A program made the position numbers and the translations under genes. Below, in pieces: positions 57,579 through 64,000 of a stretch of 64,000 nucleotides of DNA. Each line of letters begins with the position of its first letter. Within the stretch, counting starts at the first letter, position 1. Source of the stretch: Lasiosphaeria ovina (lineage: Eukaryota > Ascomycota > Sordariomycetes > Sordariales > Lasiosphaeriaceae); contig JAULSN010000003.1 in NCBI GenBank assembly GCA_033439765.1, positions 6,200,001 to 6,264,000 of the forward strand, read 5' to 3'. The notes beneath the pieces are model-generated. The model saw nothing but the letters and a program-made list of their open reading frames with translations. It was not told the DNA's origin and did not search any database.

Positions 57579-59142
57579 TCAGAGCCAATGGCGTGCCCAA
57601 ATATCGTATTCCTGCTTCGTCCCTCTGAACTTGAATGGCACCTCGAAGATATCTTGAAACCCCTCCTTGGGTTTGGGTTCCTTGAACCGAGACGCGAAGC
57701 CATTGAAGGCAAGTCTCGGAAGAGACTGGCGAGATTCCGGATTTAGCTAAGAAACCAGGGTTAGCGTTTGTGACCAATGGACGACGAGAGTATTGGTGAC
57801 ACACCTCCTTGTTGAGATGGCGGACTGCATCATTATGTTCGCACACCTGGAGAGGAGTCCTGAACCAGATACATCGGATAGGCACCCTCATCTTAATGGC
57901 CAGCTCGACCCATTGGGCGCGAGTGTCGGGGTCTGGGTTGGTGCTATCTTTTTGAACTGTCAGCATACTAGAAAAACAGGGAGTGGAATGCTGCGAACGC
58001 TCAACTTACCAATAACAACCGATTCACCATCCTTGAGCGAATCCGCCGCCGCTTTGAGGCACTTGTCCCTGCTGCTGAGAGTTAGAACCAGTACGGATCG
58101 CAATTGTGAACATGTCACAAAAAGCAAACCTCTTCAAAATGTCCTGGTTAACCCGCTCGTAGCCCAAGGGCTCGAGCTGTTTCCAGTAGAAGGTGCTCTT
58201 GCCAGCACCAGGCGGCCCGACAAACAAAACGATATCCTTCTCATTCGTTTTCTCGAATCGGACATCGAGTTTGCCGTCCTCGGAATACTCAAAATTTGCT
58301 GGATCAAAGTCTCTCGCAAAAGGGCGCGGGGCCTCGCCGAGGAAGAACTCCTCGGGGGCTTGGTACTTGATGCCTATGTTGTGCGCAAGGTTTCGGTCCG
58401 CACAACTAAAATCTTTAGAGGTGGCAGTACCCCCCTGCAGCTCGGCAGTGCGACCGCCGGCGTCGCCAACAAATATGCTGTTTTCCCAGTCTATCTCCGA
58501 CTCAGTCAAGTCATAATCCTTCTTCATTTCCGCCCACATGCCAGGCCGCGGCTTGCGGAAGATGTCCTTTCCAGTCGCGGCATATAAGGTGGTGGGGAGG
58601 TCCAGCTGCATGAGAACAGCATTGCATTTCTGCTTGAACGCCGGAACTCGCGCTTGGTGACTCTTGGGCTCTTTGGCTTTGGGATCGGGATGGAGAGTCA
58701 AGCCGCCCTGGTTCGTGAATACAACGACCTGGTACCTAGCGTTCGTCAGTCTTCAGGGTAACGACAAAACGAAGACCTTGCCAGCAGACGCACTCTTCAT
58801 CATTGAATAGTTGCCTCAATCGTCCTGGCACGGAATGGTGCCACCACTTCCAATCTCCCGCATCGCCGGCGTGCCGCTTGCCAGAAGCGCTTGTGATTAA
58901 AGTCGAGTCCTGCCTTGCCGCATCAGTACGGCGCCCCGGCGAGTAGGTGACGGATGGCGTACAAGATCAAAAGCGGCTATTTTCCGCCTCTTTGCAGCCG
59001 GAAGACTGGCGCTGCCCTGCCCGCTCTCTGGGATATATTTGCCAACCAACAGCGTGGCGGGCGTGTCTTCGTCGGAGCTTCTCTCGATCCAGGTGGTACG
59101 GTCTTTGGGTTTTTGGGACGTCGGTGTGAAGAAATTCGCCAC
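57579..59142 (-). CDS. pnk1: bifunctional polynucleotide 3'-phosphatase / 5'-kinase (PNKP)
   Basis: Six minus-strand exons, 59142-58963, 58909-58794, 58735-58130, 58068-58010, 57947-57805 and 57746-57579 (introns 53-62 nt), give 423 residues with all phases closing. The phosphatase half carries the HAD nucleophile motif F-D-L-D-S-T-L with D59 and D61 (joined across the first intron), V-V-F-T-N-Q-G-G, R-K-P-R-P-G-M-W and V-G-D-A-G-G-R. The kinase half has the P-loop G-P-P-G-A-G-K-S-T (272-280) and D-S-T-N-P-D-P (formed across the fourth intron). Order and spacing match human PNKP and fission yeast Pnk1; no FHA domain precedes it, as in fungi. The enzyme restores 3'-OH and 5'-phosphate ends at DNA breaks in the nucleus. 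P-A-A-K-R-R-K-I (about 48-55) is a likely nuclear localisation signal. Confidence 0.94.
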
Positions 59143-62010
59143 GGCACTCTCTATGACAGGTCTCTATTAGATTAATTGCGCACGAGGAACGAGATAGGAA
59201 GGGGAAGGCATGGACGCACTGGAGATGGCGCTCTGGGCTTTGCGCTTGAGTGAGGGTGGAGAGATGGATCGGTCCGTGCCGTCAGAGGCTGGGCGTTTGG
59301 TCGTCTTTGGCGGTAAAGGCGGCGCCATGGCGATAGGCAGTCAATTAAGAAGGTCTCCTTGTTGCTTTCGCTGGAACCTAATGATTGCAGATGGGGGCTG
59401 CCGAGGGAATCATCTGTATTCTGGGACCGCTAGGACCGCTCGTCTGAACTGAGACGCTGGACGCTGGGCGCTGAACGCCACACGCGCCCGACGCGCCAGG
59501 GTCGCAGCGAAAACATGTGACCTCCATGGATTGAGCTCCAGTCTTTGGCGGGGTCGTGGGGTTCCCAGCTGTCAGCGGCTGGCTTATCTTTGTCGTGCCA
59601 GCCAGCTCTGTGCTCTTTTCCCACCCGGGTTTTTTGACAGAGATATGGCTTTCGATGAGTGAGTGCACATCATTCATACAACATCTTCAAGCTGTTTGAA
59701 CTGCGCATCACCGACTCCTTTTCTTCCAGGTGTGCGGAGGGACTGTTACTGCCGATCGCCACGATTCTGTTGTGCCCCCCTGCGTGGTCAACGTTTCTCA
59801 GGTGCGCCTTACGAGGCTCCAGTTCCCACCGCCGCACTCGCAGGACAAATACGCACATCAGCAAGGTAACTGCTACCTACGGAGCGTCTCACCGAAAGGA
59901 CTATGTACAGCAATTTAATCCGACATCTACAACCCGAACACGTGGAGTCATATCCTGGGTTGGATGGTTTTAGCGAGGAATGGGACGACAAGACGTGTAC
60001 ACGGATGCGGTAGATGGCTCGTCTGGACGACGGGCGCTTCAGGCGGCGTTTAGCGGTGTGTATTTTTTTCCCCAACCTCCATACGTGTTAACCAAATCAC
60101 GGCCATCGTAGCCGTATCTACTATGGCAGATATACGTGTTCCGGCGTTGCAAACCCATTTCGGTTCCGGCCGGGGGATGGATAACAATCCGGCATGGCAG
60201 GCACTTGACATTCTGCTCTCCGCTTGACCGGAAGCGACAAGACTCTATCCATTCCAGTCGGGATGCCGTGGGCACGAGTTGCATCTAATACATCGAAGTA
60301 GCGGCCACCTAGTAGCTATTGCTGCCCTACGAATAGCCCGTCCGTTTATTTTTGACCCAGAGATAACACCCGGTCACAACCACATCTTTCCGTGAATCCA
60401 TGTTTGCTGCCATTCACGACCTTGGCGCCCGAAGCCGTCACCAGGCACACTCACAAACCACGTGCAGTCCAGAAACGCTACCAAGGCTTCCTCTCACACT
60501 TCTTACGGGTTCGCGATTGGTTCATCCTGGACTTGGTGAAGTGTAATACCGAGTTCTAGGCTTTGTGCTCCACTCCCAGTGTGTTATCAGCCGGATGATT
60601 GATACCCTCGAGACCACAGAACTACAGTACGACCAAACCCGTCGGGCCGTTCTAAGTCGGCAAGCTCGCCGAAAACTGCGAACTTCGTACTGTTCTCTTG
60701 GGACTCATAGCATCTCTTGCGTTTGAGAACCACCATACCTTACCCTGAATTTTGGTGAAGTTCCATCGAGACGATTCACACGATGCAGCGGCTAGCGTGA
60801 CGTCATAACCCTGCGCCAGAAATATGAATCTGAGATTTGTTTTCATTGGCCTAAGACCAATCATGGTAGGCTCCCCACATACCCCTAACCAACAAAGGCT
60901 TTCATCGAAATGCATTGCGCTTGATGGCTGAGGCTTGCAGCATTCCTCGCGCCCGAAATGGCACTGTACTGTACGCCTGCGTTGGGAAACTGTGGCAGAT
61001 ACCCACAGCGGCTGTGTTTCAACGCCTTATCTGCGCCCTCAAATTCTGGCCGTTACGCAGAGCGAGTAACGATCCGCGCGGGACTTTACACTGCAACCAA
61101 GGAAAGAGGCATGCGCTGACTATGTAGGTACATGCCTTCGGTATTTATGAACTGCCGATGCAACAGGTGAGACACTGCTCAAGTATCGCAGAAGAGGAAG
61201 CAAACTTGAAGAAAATACAAGCTTTTGTCCAAGCAAGCAGACCAGCCGTAAGTGGGCGGGACGATGGGGCCTAGCTCCAAACATGCACGCTCAGACATCG
61301 GGCCTATGTTAAGCTCGGGGCCCAAGCAAAGGACGTGAACATGCTTGTTGGTTTGACGAATTAGGCACGGCCTCAGATAGAAGCATTTTGGTGTCTAAGC
61401 CTAGACCGCGGCGTATGATGCTAGGCCGTTCTCCGAACGCCGGGTGCGGCTTGCCCGGCCCGCCATTCTAGGAGATTCAGTTTCTGATCCGCCCTCCAAA
61501 GCGAGACATAAATGAAAGCAGCATCGTATTTAGTGCCGCCGGTTTTCAATGCTAAGATAGTGTGACCTTAACTGGGATTTCCTGGACTCGATTTCCGCCC
61601 AAATGATCTACTGACACCTTGGAAGCCGGATCAGATTCCAGCGATGACTGAAGACATGATTTGTGCCGATTTACGTGTTAGCACAGGCCGGGTGTAGCTC
61701 ACTTATTTGTACAGACTTGCGGCCCGCCCCCGCGTGGGATGAGTAGAGCCTTCCTTCCATAATTAGTACTTGATGCAGGTTTTCACATTTCTTGTTCCTC
61801 TAACTATCCCCTCCGCACCTTCCAACTTGCCCATTTACAAATAACCAAGCTCGCTCTTGTACTTCCATCTCTCTTCAGTTCTCTCTGCTCCTAACCACGT
61901 TCATCCTGCGTCTATTTTCTCCCCTCCGTCTCCTGTCCTTGCACCCAATCACACTCACCTAGGGGCATCACCTACTTCGCATCTCCCATAACCACCGTGG
62001 CGCGACCGCC
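59143..62010. other. gene-poor spacer, 2.9 kb
   Basis: Lies between the divergent pnk1 and sugar-porter genes, so both promoters are here. Six-frame reading from 60,390 to 61,790 shows frequent stops and no motif. No tRNA or element recognised. Confidence 0.5.
61845..62010 (+). promoter_or_regulatory. CT-rich upstream region of the sugar-porter gene
   Basis: Long pyrimidine tracts (tccatctctcttcagttctc type) directly precede the ATG at 62011. Such tracts commonly mark transcription starts in filamentous fungi. No TATA box or named operator is claimed. Confidence 0.45.
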
Positions 62011-64000
62011 ATGTACAAGATCGGAAATATCTATTTTATCGCGGCCATCGCCGTCATTGGTAAGTTTGCGGAAGATCTTTTCTCGGGCTGTTGTCGAGGC
62101 GGACCCACCGCCTCCTAAAAATTACCTCTCTTCAAGTTGCAACACAACGAAGGCTATACTGACACTGGCTCGGATGAACAGGCGGTGGCCTTTTTGGCTT
62201 CGATATCAGTAGCATGTCGGCAGTGATTTCGACGCAGCCATACCTCTGCCAGTTCAACCAACAGGGCTTCAACGAGAAGGGCCAATGCATGGGACCTACG
62301 GACGATGTTCAGGGTGGAATTACGGCTGCCATGCCCGGGGGCTCGTGGCTCGGAGCCTTGATCTCGGGCATTGTCTCTGATACTTTCGGGCGCAAAAAAT
62401 CAATCCAGATGGGCTCTTTGGTCTGGTCAGTGCTGGAGTCCAACAAGTGAAGAAGAACAGTTGAGGTAGGCGGCTAATGGGCTCGGGCTAACGGCTCCCT
62501 AGGATTATCGGCTCCATCATCGTTTGCGCGTCGGTCAATATCCCCATGCTAGTTGTGGGTCGGATCATCAACGGGTTCTCGGTCGGAATATGCTCTGCCC
62601 AAGTTCCCGTCTACATCTCCGAGCTTGCTCCCCCTTCCAAGCGTGGCCGCCTCGTCGGGTTTCAGCAATGGGCAATCACCTGGGGCATCCTGATCATGTT
62701 CTTCATCTGCTACGGCAGCTCCTTCCTCGACGGAAACGCAGCATTCAGGCTGCCATGGGGTCTTCAAGCAGTTCCAGCCGCGCTGCTTTTGCTAGGCCTC
62801 TGCTTTCTGCCCGAGTCACCACGGTGGCTTGCGAAGAATGACCGCTGGGAGGAGGCGAAGGAAGTGTTGACTCTTGTTCACGGCCATGGGGACCCGAATT
62901 CTCTTTGGGTGCATCGAGAGATTGACGAGATCCGCGAGGTGGTGGAATTCGAGCGCGCCAATGCCGATGTCAGCTATTTCGAGCTGTTCACGCCCAAAAT
63001 GCTCAATCGGACCTCGATCGGCGTCTTTACGCAGATCTGGTCGCAATTGACTGGCATGAATGTCATGGTAAGTAACATTTCTTCGAGCCCTTGACTTCGA
63101 TACCCCTTGCTGACTCGTCACTTGATTAGATGTACTATATCACCTATGTCTTCACCATGGCAGGGCTGGCTGAAGGAGGTTGGTCTATCAGTCTATTCCG
63201 CCCTTTAACAGTTGTTCTTTTGCTGACTGGTTCAAAAAGGTGGCAATGCAGTTCTGCTCCCGAGCGGCATCCAATTCGTTATCAACGTCGTTATGACGGT
63301 GCCAGCCCTTCTATGGATGGATCGTTGGGGGCGCCGCCCAACTCTTCTCGTCGGCGCATTCTTCATGTGCCTTTGGCTGTGCATCAATGCTGGTCTATTT
63401 GCTGCCTACTCGCGACCTGCGCGACACGGCGAGTTTACTTCGACGGCCGAGTCCATGTCGATTACTGGAGCACCTGCCAAAGCCATTATCGCATCAACAT
63501 ATCTCTTCGTTGCCTCGTTCGCACCCACCTGGGGCCCCGTGTCGTGGACCTACCCTCCTGAGCTTTACCCGTTGCGCCTCCGTGGCAAAGCCGTGGCCCT
63601 TTGCACCTCTGCGAACTGGGCATTCAACTTTGCGCTGGCTTACTTTGTCCCTCCCGCATTCGCGACCATTACGTGGAGGACCTACGTCTTGTTCGCCACC
63701 TTCTGCGCCGCCATGTTCCTTCATGTCTTTTTCATGTTCCCCGAGACCGCCAACAAGCCCCTCGAAGAGGTCGAGGAGATTTTCGACGACTCGAAGCCTG
63801 GATGTAAGTTCATGCTGGCCTTTCTTTCTGCAAGCAGTTGTGCTGATCAAGATGTGACAATAGCCGTCAAATACATTGGCACCCCTGCCTGGAAGACGAG
63901 GAACACACGTAACCTGGTTCTCAGGCAAGAGCGGAACGAAATACCGATGTCCGAGGAGAAAGCTGGCTACCAAGAGCACAAAGAGACAGTCAACCCCTAA
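62011..64000 (+). CDS. MFS sugar transporter (sugar porter family)
   Basis: Six exons, 62011-62059, 62182-62425, 62503-63067, 63130-63178, 63240-63803 and 63864-64000 (introns 60-122 nt), give 535 residues; the TAA is the last codon of the window. Sugar-porter hallmarks are all present: G-G-L-F-G-F-D-I-S-S in helix one, S-D-T-F-G-R-K-K, V-G-R-I-I-N-G-F-S-V-G, V-Y-I-S-E-L-A-P-P-x-x-R-G, L-P-E-S-P-R-W-L, a T-G-M-N-V-M-M-Y-Y-I (helix seven Q/N-type sugar contact, split by an intron), D-R-W-G-R-R-P, W-T-Y-P-P-E-L-Y-P-L-R-L-R and F-P-E-T-A-N-K-P-L-E-E-V. Twelve helices, plasma membrane. The substrate is probably a hexose, pentose or similar sugar taken up with protons. The fourth exon is short (49 nt) and codes most of helix seven's outer part. 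Confidence 0.93.

Overview
This is nuclear DNA of a filamentous ascomycete, most likely a Sordariomycete-type Pezizomycotina. The evidence is many short introns (53-201 nt) with GT...AG ends and CTNAC-like branch sites close to the acceptor, purine-A start contexts, CT-rich upstream regions, long gene-poor spacers and no operons. I rebuilt the splice models by hand; reading phase closes at every junction I report.

Left part (1-9.7 kb): an accessory patch of secreted or surface genes, several broken. It holds the 5' end of a GH5 cellulase (minus), a GMC oxidoreductase relic with nonsense changes and deletions, a PTH11/rhodopsin-like membrane protein with a stop and frame breaks, an intact secreted HEFGH-motif protein (DUF6055-like), a short RNase H-like trace of a LINE-type retroelement, and a KP4-like small cysteine-rich protein whose signal and mature parts lie in different frames.

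Middle (10-21.4 kb): a GT31-like glycosyltransferase with a C-terminal PAN/apple segment, a small secreted protein, a hemerythrin-domain protein with a GC-AG intron, a DHA1-type MFS exporter, and an IlvD/Edd dehydratase convergent with that exporter. An 8.4 kb stretch without a convincing gene follows (21.4-29.8 kb), ending at a Ser/Pro-rich protein of unknown function (29.8-31.5 kb) and another 4.3 kb gene-poor stretch.

Right part (35.9-64 kb): two small four-helix (MARVEL-like) membrane proteins, one with an extraordinary Trp/Tyr-rich loop; then mostly conserved housekeeping genes: ERG19 (mevalonate pathway), a RUS1/DUF647 protein, cytochrome c/c1 heme lyase (CYT2-like), KGD4 (2-oxoglutarate dehydrogenase subunit), a concentrative nucleoside transporter, an ACMSD-type amidohydrolase with an 18-nt microexon, the DNA end-repair enzyme polynucleotide kinase/phosphatase, and a sugar-porter MFS transporter whose stop codon is the last base of the window. 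I see no CRISPR, prophage, rRNA or convincing tRNA, and no secondary-metabolite core enzyme.
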